DNA from: Paenibacillus sp. FSL H7-0331
GTDB taxonomy: Bacteria > Bacillota > Bacilli > Paenibacillales > NBRC-103111
DNA: 64,000 bases
Assembly (NCBI RefSeq): GCF_001956045.1
Contig: NZ_MRTH01000021.1
Span: 78,966 to 142,965 of the forward strand
Direction: 5' to 3'
The notes beneath the pieces are model-generated. The model was not told where the DNA came from, made no database searches, and saw only the letters and a program-made list of their open reading frames with translations. The position numbers and the translations under genes are program-made. Positions 1 to 8,422 of this stretch are shown here, in pieces. Position 1 is the first letter of the stretch, and each line of letters starts with the position of its first letter.

Positions 1-221
1 TGCTGATCACGTAAATATTCAAGCACCGTTCGAAGCTTACCCAGCTGTTCCATAGTTTCATACTGTCCGCCCGGGCCAATATCTTCAAGCCTCATAAGCA
101 CAAAACGCGGGGTGCTGGCTTCCCCTTCAACCGTAATAATTTCATAAGCCATGAACAACATACTTATCACAACGGCACTTAAGGTATATTTCAACCATCT
201 GTATTTAAGTAGCATGGTCAT
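1..221 (-). CDS. DUF2334 polysaccharide deacetylase-like protein, 5' part only
   Basis: Only the first 73 codons lie in the window; the gene runs off the left edge. The product starts with a short basic stretch and one hydrophobic segment (about residues 12-24, signal or anchor). It then enters a conserved block RLEDIGPGGQY followed by LGKLRTVLEYLRDQ, which matches the opening of DUF2334 proteins, a branch of the polysaccharide deacetylase (NodB-like) fold. A GGGGAG ribosome binding site precedes the ATG at 221; a second ATG at 215 is possible. The role is presumably extracellular carbohydrate modification, but the catalytic residues are outside the window. A cre-like palindrome lies about 40 bases upstream. 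Confidence 0.6.
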   Translation of the reverse strand, partial: MTMLLKYRWLKYTLSAVVISMLFMAYEIITVEGEASTPRFVLMRLEDIGPGGQYETMEQLGKLRTVLEYLRDQ

Positions 222-260
222 TGTAATTCAAGCTCCCCTCTAGCTGCTATACCCAAATAA

Positions 261-274
261 TTAAAACGCTTACA
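261..274. promoter_or_regulatory. cre-like catabolite control site
   Basis: TTAAAACGCTTACA matches the CcpA cre consensus TGWAANCGNTNWCA at every defined position except the second (T for G). It lies about 40 bases upstream of the DUF2334 gene, where it could serve that gene's promoter. Sequence match only. Confidence 0.4.
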
Positions 275-354
275 TTTTGATTAGGTTTCTCTATGATGAT
301 GGGTTTACTACGATGATTGTAGCAGATTTTTAGTGCTGCGAACATCATTTTCTT

Positions 355-378
355 TTTTAAAAATAGGGACAAGGTCCC
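355..378 (-). terminator. Rho-independent terminator of the glycosidase gene
   Basis: A perfect five-base stem GGGAC/GTCCC with a three-base loop is followed on the minus strand by TATTTTT. It is about 85 bases beyond the stop of the glycosidase gene. Confidence 0.5.
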
Positions 379-461
379 GGAAAAGAACCCTGCCCCGTTT
401 GTTGTATAAAAGATCTGGAATTTCTGTTGAATGGGTCTCTGCTTATGGACAAATATAGCTG

Positions 462-3400
462 TTACAAGCTCATAATCGTAACTTCTTCCGGCCTGTATAC
501 AGCCGTGATATCACCTTGAAGATCAGCTGCAAACATAACCGTCCGTTCGCTTTCCACGACAAAAGCATAACCTACCCCTGTAACAGGGTCCTTGATTCTG
601 ATATCCGTATCGATCGCATACTCTGAGACAAAGATGTACAATGCGCCATCACGAAAGCTTAGCTTTCGACCATACAAGCCCGGGCAATCGCCTCCCTGAT
701 GCCATTCCAGCTCCTCTGAAACCCCTGATGCCGCTAACGCCAGCTTATACAGCTCCTCTAGTGGCTCGATTCGTTCGTTCAACTCTACCGGCAATGGGCA
801 CCAGATTAACCGACCTTGCCCCAGCTGTATATCTGTTAGCTTAGTGCTGCCTGTGTATCCCATCGAGCCCGCGCCTTCGCTGGCAGACCCTGCTTGCGTC
901 GGTACCGGCTTTTGCTTATTGGCATCGGCAATCCGCGCACCGCCGAATGAAACCGGCAGCTTTCGTCCGCTGATTTCGAGCAGCTCTTCACGCAGCAGGT
1001 TAGTCACGACTGTCGGGCCGACCTCGGCCGTAAGTCTCGATTGAGGACGCCAATATTCATCCAGACCTACAGGACCGGTAATGAGCAGCACGCCTCCTTG
1101 CTCACTAATATGAGCAACAAGCCTATCCAACGCCTCCGTACTGAAGTTGTGCGCGCTTGGTACGATAATCAGCTTCGGTGACCAATCCGATAAAGAATCC
1201 AAATGATATTCGCTTAAACCACGTGCATGCACATTCATGCTGTAGGAGAGCGTACGCACCAGCTTCGTTGTGGCCTCATAAGCCAGCTTTCGATTCGAGA
1301 AATCGTTCGAATACGGAAATACTACAGCTGTTTCCTCAAGCTGACGCTCGACAAACAGGTCACGAATCGATTCCATAAACTGTCCAAAATCATACGATAC
1401 GCCTGCTTCCGGCTTCTCTGTTCCGTCTGCCCGCAGCGCTCCAATATTCGATTCATTGATATTATTCATATAAAAGTTCGTATTCCAGATCCACTGCACT
1501 GCGCCCGCTCCGCCTGTCGAGAACGCATAAGCATACTTACGCTCCAGGATATTGCGCAGCTCCGCTTCATTCCGTTTGGCCCGACCATCCGGCGTTTCCA
1601 CGTACATAATACCCGTTTCCTGAATCAGGTTCGGCTTGTCAGCAGCCTTTGTAAAGACACCATCCCATACGAGATCATCCATTTTCCACCAGGAATGAAC
1701 CGTCGTATAATCAACCGCCTCTGCGTAGAAAAACGGAGATGGACGCTGCGCTCCGAGACCCTCATCCTGCCCAACCGTAACCAGCTGCTTTGGTTGAATA
1801 GCCCTGATCGTTTGGATTAATTTGGCAGCCCATTGATTGTGCATCTCCATCGTAAACAAGGTGTAATCGAGCCAAGGTCCACCTTTTTTTGCCAAATTTT
1901 CGGTCGTTCTAAAATTAATGTCATTCGGTTCAGGCAGCTGAGCCGCTTCAAAAGTTGGCAGCTCATCAGGCGTCATATTCCAACGTTCCTGCAGTAAGCG
2001 GACGGAGCCATGACGTTCCTTTAACCAATGAATAAAAGCTTTACGCTCGAAGGGGTCCTGGCATGAACGTGGGCCAGTGAACAAGCGGCGCGGATCGAAC
2101 ATGGTAGGCTCATTAATCAGGTCCCAATGTACATTGGTTGATTCCTTATGGCGCGATACAATTGCTGCAATAAATCGTTTCTGTGCTTCCACACTTCGTG
2201 GGTCCAGATAGGGGTTCACACCATCCCATGCTTCCGGAGTAAAGGCGAAAAAGTTGAAGGTGATTTCCAACTCATAACGTTTGGCCGTCAGTACAAAAGC
2301 ATCAATAGCCCGCAGCACTTCCTCATATGGATGTCCATCGACAAACATCACACTGCGCCAGGCTGTCCAGATACCGGTACGCAGCATATTGATGCCAGCC
2401 CGTTTCATCTGTGCCATATCCCGATCCCATACGGCCACATTCGGCATAAACAGGAACTTTCTGGCCACGTCACTGGTCATATAGGTCATACCGACCACAG
2501 GCAGCGGACGGCCATTTTTCCAAAAATAATCACGGTCGACGCTAATCATTTCACCCTGCTGCAGCCACTGGCTATCCATGCCCCAGAAGCCTTGACGCAG
2601 CCGGCGGGTTTCTCCATCCGTGGATACCGCCTCACATTCCACAATATAAAAGCCGGCCTCCACCGGGATTGGCAGGCTGTTGCGGACAAATCCAAGCTCA
2701 GGTGAAGCCAGCAGCTTCGTTTCGCCCTGCCACAGAGTCGTAAACTGATCGTCCTTGTAAGAAAAGCTTGGGTCCGCAATCATCGCCGTACTATCGTTTG
2801 CCTTCTTCAGCTTTAAGGTAAATGTCCATTCTGCATCCGTACCGCTACCACTGCTGCCAAGTCGTTGAAGCTGTAAGCTGGTCGTTACTTTATCGCCTTG
2901 CTCGTAAGAGGCATAATTGGTTTTCAGCCACATCTCGGTAACACCAAGCGATGTATAACGACTCCATTCCAGCAGCGCATTTACCCCTGCGCCCTCATGC
3001 CAGAACGCTGTACTCAACTGCTGATTAATCATAATCCAGCGTCCACCGGTATAGGCGCCCTTCGTATTTTCAATCAGGACGGCAGGGGCTGCTGCTTCCC
3101 GACTCACCTTGCCTGCGGTTACACCAAACATCAAGGGTACAATATGCGCATCCATAGGTCCGCTTGATCCGAGCTGTCCAGGCTGATCATCCACCTTGGT
3201 CACATGGAGCACCAGGCCGTATGTAGGTTCAATTGTGAACAAGTCGATCGAGCCTGCGAATAAAGGAATATCCATGTTCGCTGTAAGTCTGGCAATGGGC
3301 GAAGGATCGATTGCAATCGCTTCATGGATGTTCAACTGCTGATGATAGCCGGTTTGTTCGGGTTCTTTTATCCAGGATGAGGTGTCTAAGCCCACCTCCC

Positions 3401-3671
3401 TGTCATCGAATACCGGTACCTTGAAGGGGGCTCCCCCCAAATGCACAAGACCCTTTCCCTGACGCAGATGCTCAATAATTGCCGTCCATGCTGCCTTGGG
3501 TACATAGGGTCCATGCAAATGAATCAAAGTATCGGCATACGGCAGCTGCTCTGCAAGCTCGTGGGCATTGGCAATAATCGCATGCTCACCCAGCTGCTTC
3601 AAAGCCTCTGCATCAGGACGTGCTCCTGCATAAGGAAAGCTTTGATCGTAAAATACAACCGATTTACTCAT
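462..3671 (-). CDS. Large clan GH-A glycoside hydrolase (beta-galactosidase/mannanase-like)
   Basis: A 1069-residue protein with no signal peptide, probably cytoplasmic. A middle TIM-barrel region (about 375-760) carries the clan GH-A landmarks. HWDLINEP holds the likely acid/base Glu521, and NLIQETG holds the likely nucleophile Glu685. The N-terminal ~100 residues look like a glutamine-amidotransferase-type alpha/beta domain. Residues about 240-370 look like a beta-sandwich. The part after 770 resembles the trimerisation-type domain of GH42 enzymes. GGAGG lies eight bases before the ATG. The gene is divergent from a LacI-family regulator, suggesting substrate-induced expression. Closest families by eye are GH42, GH5 or GH2-like; the substrate cannot be read from sequence. 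Confidence 0.75.
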   Translation of the reverse strand: MSKSVVFYDQSFPYAGARPDAEALKQLGEHAIIANAHELAEQLPYADTLIHLHGPYVPKAAWTAIIEHLRQGKGLVHLGGAPFKVPVFDDREVGLDTSSWIKEPEQTGYHQQLNIHEAIAIDPSPIARLTANMDIPLFAGSIDLFTIEPTYGLVLHVTKVDDQPGQLGSSGPMDAHIVPLMFGVTAGKVSREAAAPAVLIENTKGAYTGGRWIMINQQLSTAFWHEGAGVNALLEWSRYTSLGVTEMWLKTNYASYEQGDKVTTSLQLQRLGSSGSGTDAEWTFTLKLKKANDSTAMIADPSFSYKDDQFTTLWQGETKLLASPELGFVRNSLPIPVEAGFYIVECEAVSTDGETRRLRQGFWGMDSQWLQQGEMISVDRDYFWKNGRPLPVVGMTYMTSDVARKFLFMPNVAVWDRDMAQMKRAGINMLRTGIWTAWRSVMFVDGHPYEEVLRAIDAFVLTAKRYELEITFNFFAFTPEAWDGVNPYLDPRSVEAQKRFIAAIVSRHKESTNVHWDLINEPTMFDPRRLFTGPRSCQDPFERKAFIHWLKERHGSVRLLQERWNMTPDELPTFEAAQLPEPNDINFRTTENLAKKGGPWLDYTLFTMEMHNQWAAKLIQTIRAIQPKQLVTVGQDEGLGAQRPSPFFYAEAVDYTTVHSWWKMDDLVWDGVFTKAADKPNLIQETGIMYVETPDGRAKRNEAELRNILERKYAYAFSTGGAGAVQWIWNTNFYMNNINESNIGALRADGTEKPEAGVSYDFGQFMESIRDLFVERQLEETAVVFPYSNDFSNRKLAYEATTKLVRTLSYSMNVHARGLSEYHLDSLSDWSPKLIIVPSAHNFSTEALDRLVAHISEQGGVLLITGPVGLDEYWRPQSRLTAEVGPTVVTNLLREELLEISGRKLPVSFGGARIADANKQKPVPTQAGSASEGAGSMGYTGSTKLTDIQLGQGRLIWCPLPVELNERIEPLEELYKLALAASGVSEELEWHQGGDCPGLYGRKLSFRDGALYIFVSEYAIDTDIRIKDPVTGVGYAFVVESERTVMFAADLQGDITAVYRPEEVTIMSL

Positions 3672-3690
3672 TCAATCAACCTCCATTTTT

Positions 3691-3708
3691 GTTAGGTTTG
3701 TTAGGTTC
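3691..3708. repeat. tandem 9-base repeat between glycosidase and lacI-type gene
   Basis: GTTAGGTTT is followed directly by GTTAGGTTC, between the divergent glycosidase and LacI-family genes. It could be part of an operator, but LacI operators are normally inverted repeats, so this is weak. Confidence 0.25.
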
Positions 3709-3722
3709 ACAGACGGTTTTCC

Positions 3723-4916
3723 GTGAATCACTTTAATGGTATGATGAGGTTAAGTCAATTGAATTTGTACGAGAGGATGATTCCTTTATCCAGCCAGCAT
3801 ACCAAAATAACGATGCAGCTCATTGCTGACCGATTGGGTGTTTCCAAATATACGGTGTCACAAGCATTATCAGGCAAGATCGGGGTCAGTGAAGCCACAA
3901 GAGCTGAAGTGGAAGCTATGGCAAGGGCGCTTGGCTATCGAATCAAATCGGACAAAAGAAGTGCCTATCCAAAACCACCTAAGACAGTCTCGGATGCTGC
4001 CTCGGACTTGCCCTATGCTGCTGATCTAATCGGCGATAATGATGTGCCCCACACTGAAGCTGTTCCTGCTTATGCAGCCATTTGGGTCCATGATGCACAA
4101 CGAAAAGAGCCCAGCTTCTGGTCACGCGTACTGGACGGGGTGATGCTTGGGTGCAGCAACAATGGGTGGCAGACGCAGGTGCTTTCGTCCGACAAGCTGA
4201 TGATGGACAATCTGATTTCTCCTCCGCTCACGGACATAACCAGTCCAGCTTGCCTTGGCTCTGTTGTGTTGGGTACGCTTCCGATCCGCTCACTCCATAA
4301 GCTCGCTCAGCTGCATCAAGCTAATGCCCCGATTATTCTTGTTGATCATGAGGAGCCGCTCATTCGTGCCGATTGTATATTGAATGCCAATCTGGAGGCT
4401 GCCCGGTTGGCTTGCCGCCGGATCATATCGCAGGGCTGTAAGCGAATTGTATTTGTGGGAAAGGATACTTACTCTGTTAGCTTTCAGGAAAGATGGTGGG
4501 GCTGCCGCCAAGCATTGGATGAATACTCGCGCCAATTGGAGGGCTATTCACTGAGAAAATGGACAATCTCCTATGGTCAGCCCACATGGGAGCAGCAGTT
4601 GGCCAAACGTGTGGGCGCATCTCCAACTGAAGAACTGCCGGATGGCTTTGTTTGCGCCAACGATGAAATTGCGCTCAAGCTGTTGAAGCTGCTGCAGGAG
4701 CAATTGATACCTGTCCCTTCAAGGTGCAAGGTCATTGGTATCGATAATATCGATGCCAGTGCCAGCTCCACACCTCCACTAACTACAGTGGAGCTGGCCA
4801 AGGAATTGCTCGGCACCAGAGCCGTGGAGGCCTTGGAACGTAATCTGAGTCATCCGAGTGTACATTCGGAAAAAGTAATTTTGTCCGCTCGACTGATAAC
4901 ACGGGGATCGGGGTAA
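3723..4916 (+). CDS. LacI-family transcriptional regulator
   Basis: The DNA-binding module is clear: LIADRLGVSKYTVSQALSGK followed by GVSEATRAEVEAMARALGY is a LacI helix-turn-helix plus hinge. The C-terminal ~300 residues have the periplasmic-binding-protein-like effector fold, including a late GFVCANDEIALKLL segment typical of the family. The start is uncertain. The GTG at 3723 is the longest in-frame choice, ATGs at 3741/3744 and 3777 are closer to the helix-turn-helix, and none has a well-spaced ribosome site. It is divergent from the large glycosidase and is therefore its probable repressor (inference from arrangement). Confidence 0.85.
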   Translation: MNHFNGMMRLSQLNLYERMIPLSSQHTKITMQLIADRLGVSKYTVSQALSGKIGVSEATRAEVEAMARALGYRIKSDKRSAYPKPPKTVSDAASDLPYAADLIGDNDVPHTEAVPAYAAIWVHDAQRKEPSFWSRVLDGVMLGCSNNGWQTQVLSSDKLMMDNLISPPLTDITSPACLGSVVLGTLPIRSLHKLAQLHQANAPIILVDHEEPLIRADCILNANLEAARLACRRIISQGCKRIVFVGKDTYSVSFQERWWGCRQALDEYSRQLEGYSLRKWTISYGQPTWEQQLAKRVGASPTEELPDGFVCANDEIALKLLKLLQEQLIPVPSRCKVIGIDNIDASASSTPPLTTVELAKELLGTRAVEALERNLSHPSVHSEKVILSARLITRGSG

Positions 4917-4949
4917 TGGGCTGCTGTACGTAATGACTGGTTTCTGCTG

Positions 4950-5723
4950 CTAATAAATCACAGTTGCTGCAAACCGCAGTCTACGATAATCCGCGATCCA
5001 TCGTTCACCGTCAAACAACTGCGTATGCAGCAGCTGTTCACAGCGCACATAAGCTTCCTCCCGTTGTTCCGGGTCCAGATTGACAAAGAACATGCCCGCG
5101 AACGCGTCCAACCAATATCTAAGCCCGTTCACGCCTCCATCAAGCGGTGTCGGCCTGTCGTAATGCTCCATGGAGCACACTTCGAAGCCATGCTTCTCCA
5201 GCAGGGCACTGTATGTACCGATTGCCGGGAAGTACCATGGATTGAGCTTATCAGCATCTATACCCCATGTGCTAAGAATCTCCGATATAGCCTGAGCTAT
5301 CGCACCTATATTACCTTTGCCTCCAAACTCGGCCACAAACCGTCCATGTTCACGCAGCGTCAGTCTGACCGACTGAATCACACGCTCGGGCTCTGTCATC
5401 CAATGCAGCGCGGCGTTGGAGAACACAGCGTCGAAGGACTCCTCCATACGAAAGGTGTGACCGTCAGCTACTGCGAACCTTAATGACGGATATTTGCTTC
5501 TCGCTTGAGCAATCATCTCCTCCGAACCGTCAATTCCCATACAATCTGCGCCGAGCTGCACAATTTCCTGAACCAGATCACCAGTCCCGCAGCCAAGGTC
5601 CAGAATCCGCTCATTCCGCTTCGGCGCCAGCAGCCCGACAACACCTTTTCCTAACCGTGACACATAGCTAATATTGCTGTCATAATGATCGGCATCCCAT
5701 TTACCATTAACCTGTTTATTCAT
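4950..5723 (-). CDS. Class I SAM-dependent methyltransferase
   Basis: 257 residues with the SAM-binding motif ILDLGCGTGDLVQEI at about residues 40-54, an acidic strand end (GIDGSEEM), and the AVFSNAALHWM block. This is the pattern of the trans-aconitate methyltransferase / UbiE-like group. Length fits the family. The start is supported by AAAGGAG ten bases before the ATG. It converges on the LacI-type gene and stands alone. The substrate cannot be predicted; a small organic acid is one possibility. Confidence 0.8.
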   Translation of the reverse strand: MNKQVNGKWDADHYDSNISYVSRLGKGVVGLLAPKRNERILDLGCGTGDLVQEIVQLGADCMGIDGSEEMIAQARSKYPSLRFAVADGHTFRMEESFDAVFSNAALHWMTEPERVIQSVRLTLREHGRFVAEFGGKGNIGAIAQAISEILSTWGIDADKLNPWYFPAIGTYSALLEKHGFEVCSMEHYDRPTPLDGGVNGLRYWLDAFAGMFFVNLDPEQREEAYVRCEQLLHTQLFDGERWIADYRRLRFAATVIY

Positions 5724-6102
5724 ATTCCATCAGCTCCTTTTATTCCATTATGCAACCCACAACTTAATAAGTGAAATATATTAAATTAATCACGATTATA
5801 GTTATTTCCTATTAAAGATACACGCTATTGACTTGCTTCCTATTATTGATTATACGCTGCAGCCAATTTGCGACGTATTATCGACATTAAGTGCTACAGC
5901 AGCGTGTTCTGTTCATTTTTTTAAAAGATTCCATTTACTTATGAAAACGAGTAGCTATATAATGGATTCATTATTCGTTGAGATTCAAACCACAGTAGAT
6001 TTATGACTAACTCTTCGATTACACCTCAAATTCCTTCATACCATCTACAATATCGAAAGTGCTAAACCTTTTGTGAAACGATGCAGGCAGGTGAAAAAAC
6101 AT
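5724..6102. other. intergenic region upstream of the LytTR-PAS kinase
   Basis: No gene or RNA recognised. The stretch is AT-rich and presumably carries the divergent promoters of the methyltransferase and the kinase. Confidence 0.5.
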
Positions 6103-7641
6103 ATGCAGAAAATCCCAGTCACACGTGATGGAAAACGAGGCTCCGATATTTTAATCGTCCAATCTGATGAGGTGGTCAAGCTGGAGCAAATCAAGGACAA
6201 GGAATTCGTTATTCATACGGCTACCGATAAATATTATTGGGCTGCTTCGCTTGAAGCTTTTGAAGAAGCTATGTATGAGGAAGGCTTCCGGCTAATCGAT
6301 CAAATGAATGTGGTCAATATGAACCATGTTACCGAATATGACATCAAAAAAGCGGTAGTATATTTGAAGCCCGAGAATGAGACCTTCTCGAAAACTGCAT
6401 CTGCCGCATGGATTCATAAAGATCATATTATCAACGTGAAGAGCATGCTCGGTGAGTTGAAAAAGCTCGACAAAAGCAATAACCCGGATGAATTTCAGGA
6501 TGATATATTTGAAACTATTCTCGCGCAGGAGGAGGACAACCGTTTTGCCCGCTCTTATGCGATGATTCAGGCAATCTATGAGCGAAAAAAAGCGGAGAAG
6601 CAGTTGGAGCAAAGCGAGCTTCGATACAAATCTTTATTCCAGAATAACCCCGATCCTATCTGTTCTTTTGATAGCCATGGGCATTGTACCAGCGCAAATC
6701 CTGCTATCTTCTCCATAACCGGTTATTCCGAAATCGAGCTATTAAATAAATCGATTCATCATCTGATTATTCCTGAGCATCTGGACCGTTGGCATAAGCA
6801 ATTTACCGGAACGATGAGCGGAGAAACCCATCAGTATGAGATCAGCTTTCTACATAAAGATGGTGGGATTGTCGAATTGAGCATACTGAACGTCCCCATA
6901 GTAGTCAACGGTCAGATGAGCGGCGTATACATGATCGGCAAAGATATCAGTGAGCGCAAGCGTGCCGAGGAAATGCTGATCCGCTCCGAGAAACTGTCGA
7001 TTGTTGGTCAACTGGCCGCTGGAGTTGCGCATGAAATCCGCAATCCGTTAACCTCCTTAAAGGGCTTCGTTCAATTGATGAAGTCCAAAATATCAGGATA
7101 CGAATCCTATTTCGAGATTATGCAGGACGAGCTGGAGCGAATCAACTTTATCGTCAGTGAATTTCTTGTGATTGCGAAACCGCAGTCGGTTGTTTATCAG
7201 CCGAGGGATTTGAGAGTTATTTTGCAAAATACGATAGTTCTCGTAGGCTCACAGGCAGCACTTCACAATGTTGAGCTGATCACGGAGGCCTCGGCTAATC
7301 TGGCATTAATTAATTGTGATGAAAATCAGATCAAACAAGTATTTATTAATGTACTGAACAACTCCATCGAATCGATGAACGAAGGCGGCCTGATCCTGAT
7401 CGAGCTGCAAATGAAAGAAGCGAACCAAATTATGATCCGCTTTACTGACCAAGGCTGTGGCATCCCGGAGGAGCGAATTCCGAGGCTCGGAGAGCCGTTC
7501 TACACCACGAAGGAAAGAGGCACAGGTCTTGGACTGATGGTCACATTCAAAATCATCGAAAATCATGGTGGCAAACTGCGAATAACAAGCGAGATCGGCG
7601 CAGGCACCACTGTTGAAATCACGATGCCTGCCATGTCATAA
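6103..7641 (+). CDS. PAS sensor histidine kinase with N-terminal LytTR-like domain
   Basis: Residues about 1-90 resemble a LytTR DNA-binding domain: the segment around YYWAASLEAFEEAM and the GFRLIDQMNVVNMNHV block match the LytTR core. A PAS domain follows at about 170-285 (LFQNNPDPI, NPAIFSITGYSE, GKDISERKRAEE). The HisKA box is VAHEIRNPLTSLKGF with phospho-acceptor His near residue 310. The HATPase has an N box (NVLNNSIESMNEGG) and G boxes (DQGCGIPEE, GTGLGLMV). No membrane segment is seen, so it is probably cytoplasmic, like sporulation kinases KinA/KinE. An upstream GTG at 6073 is possible, but AGGTG nine bases before the ATG at 6103 makes this the better start. No partner response regulator is adjacent. 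Confidence 0.8.
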   Translation: MQKIPVTRDGKRGSDILIVQSDEVVKLEQIKDKEFVIHTATDKYYWAASLEAFEEAMYEEGFRLIDQMNVVNMNHVTEYDIKKAVVYLKPENETFSKTASAAWIHKDHIINVKSMLGELKKLDKSNNPDEFQDDIFETILAQEEDNRFARSYAMIQAIYERKKAEKQLEQSELRYKSLFQNNPDPICSFDSHGHCTSANPAIFSITGYSEIELLNKSIHHLIIPEHLDRWHKQFTGTMSGETHQYEISFLHKDGGIVELSILNVPIVVNGQMSGVYMIGKDISERKRAEEMLIRSEKLSIVGQLAAGVAHEIRNPLTSLKGFVQLMKSKISGYESYFEIMQDELERINFIVSEFLVIAKPQSVVYQPRDLRVILQNTIVLVGSQAALHNVELITEASANLALINCDENQIKQVFINVLNNSIESMNEGGLILIELQMKEANQIMIRFTDQGCGIPEERIPRLGEPFYTTKERGTGLGLMVTFKIIENHGGKLRITSEIGAGTTVEITMPAMS

Positions 7642-7648
7642 ACATCGA

Positions 7649-8053
7649 TTAATACACATTACCAGGGTAAGGCGGATAATAAGGCTGTTGCGTCGGATAC
7701 GGATAGGGATATGGATTTGGATACGCCTGATAGGGGTACGGATACGGATAGGGTACCGGATAATAGGATGGATAATTATAAGCCTGCGTCAATGCAAGCG
7801 GGAGCAACAGCGAGTTGTTGAATCCTCCATGAAAGCCATTACCATGGAAATCATTACCGTGAAATTCACCGCCGCCATGAAACCCACCCCCATGATGTCC
7901 GCCGCCACCATGTCCGCCACCATGTCCGTCTCCATGTCCGTCTCCATGTCCACCTCCATGAAAGCCACCACCTACGGGTTCACGTGAAAAAGATATCGGC
8001 AGCATTTCATTTTGAAGCTGGGCCTGCTCCTGTGTTCCATTTTGTTTAGTCAT
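7649..8053 (-). CDS. Gly/His-rich protein with Tyr/Pro repeat tail, possible coat or surface protein
   Basis: 134 residues of strongly biased composition. Residues about 27-80 are Gly-His repeats (GGGHGDGHGDGHGGGH type). The C-terminus is a run of PYPYPYP and YPNPYPYPYP units ending in PPYPGNVY. There is no signal peptide. The His-rich part could bind metal ions, and the Tyr/Pro tail recalls cross-linked spore coat or exosporium proteins; both are inference from composition. GGGAGAG precedes the ATG by five bases. The stop is only eight bases from the stop of the convergent kinase gene, and no terminator hairpin separates them. Confidence 0.65.
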   Translation of the reverse strand: MTKQNGTQEQAQLQNEMLPISFSREPVGGGFHGGGHGDGHGDGHGGGHGGGGHHGGGFHGGGEFHGNDFHGNGFHGGFNNSLLLPLALTQAYNYPSYYPVPYPYPYPYQAYPNPYPYPYPTQQPYYPPYPGNVY

Positions 8054-8170
8054 TTTAACTCTCCCTTATCCATCTGGAATGGCGATTCTCACCGTACATC
8101 ATATGTACATTCGCCTACTAGGTGAGTTTGTGAAGGAAAATGGGCGCTGCATGGCAACTTGAATTTACAT

Positions 8171-8290
8171 TTACCCTTGATTAGACAGCTCCTGTTTGTG
8201 AAGCTTGATCGTGAATACACTGCCTTTTCCCCATAGGGATTCTACCAATTTCGCCGCGATGTGCCTTCATAACATGTTTTCCGCCCATCG
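8171..8290 (-). pseudogene. Remnant of a histidine kinase C-terminus
   Basis: On the minus strand one frame reads KAHRGEIG and, after a frame change, another reads VESLWGKGSVFTIKL before a stop at 8171. Together these look like the G2-box end of a HATPase domain (typically a GGEI...VES..GKGS.FT..L pattern). The upstream part is interrupted by stops and no kinase body is present. This reads as a decayed 3' fragment, possibly left after deletion of a kinase gene between the Gly/His-rich gene and prkA. Confidence 0.5.
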
Positions 8291-8363
8291 AGCTCTTCGC
8301 TTAATTCAAATTCCCAGGTCATCCATATCATACCGGAAACTCAAGTATCCCGTAATCGCAAAT

Positions 8364-8411
8364 AACCAGCACCGTCCGTGTCCTCCTGGGAACAACGGCG
8401 GGGCTGGTTCA
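8364..8411 (-). terminator. Strong hairpin after prkA
   Basis: AACCAGC...GCTGGTT with an inner CCGCCGT/ACGGACGG pairing gives a long stem just beyond the prkA stop on the minus strand. The following T-run is weak (ATTTG), so termination may be incomplete. Confidence 0.4.
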
Positions 8412-8422
8412 AAGCTTAACTT

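Larger units (their letters stand above)
222..461. other. intergenic region with two regulatory elements
   Basis: No gene seen. The stretch holds the cre-like site and the probable terminator of the glycosidase gene, listed separately. Confidence 0.6.

Noticed and set aside
1227..1820. Long plus-strand open frame inside the glycosidase gene
   Set aside because: It is antisense to an unmistakable 1069-residue enzyme, has no ribosome site and shows no recognisable domain.
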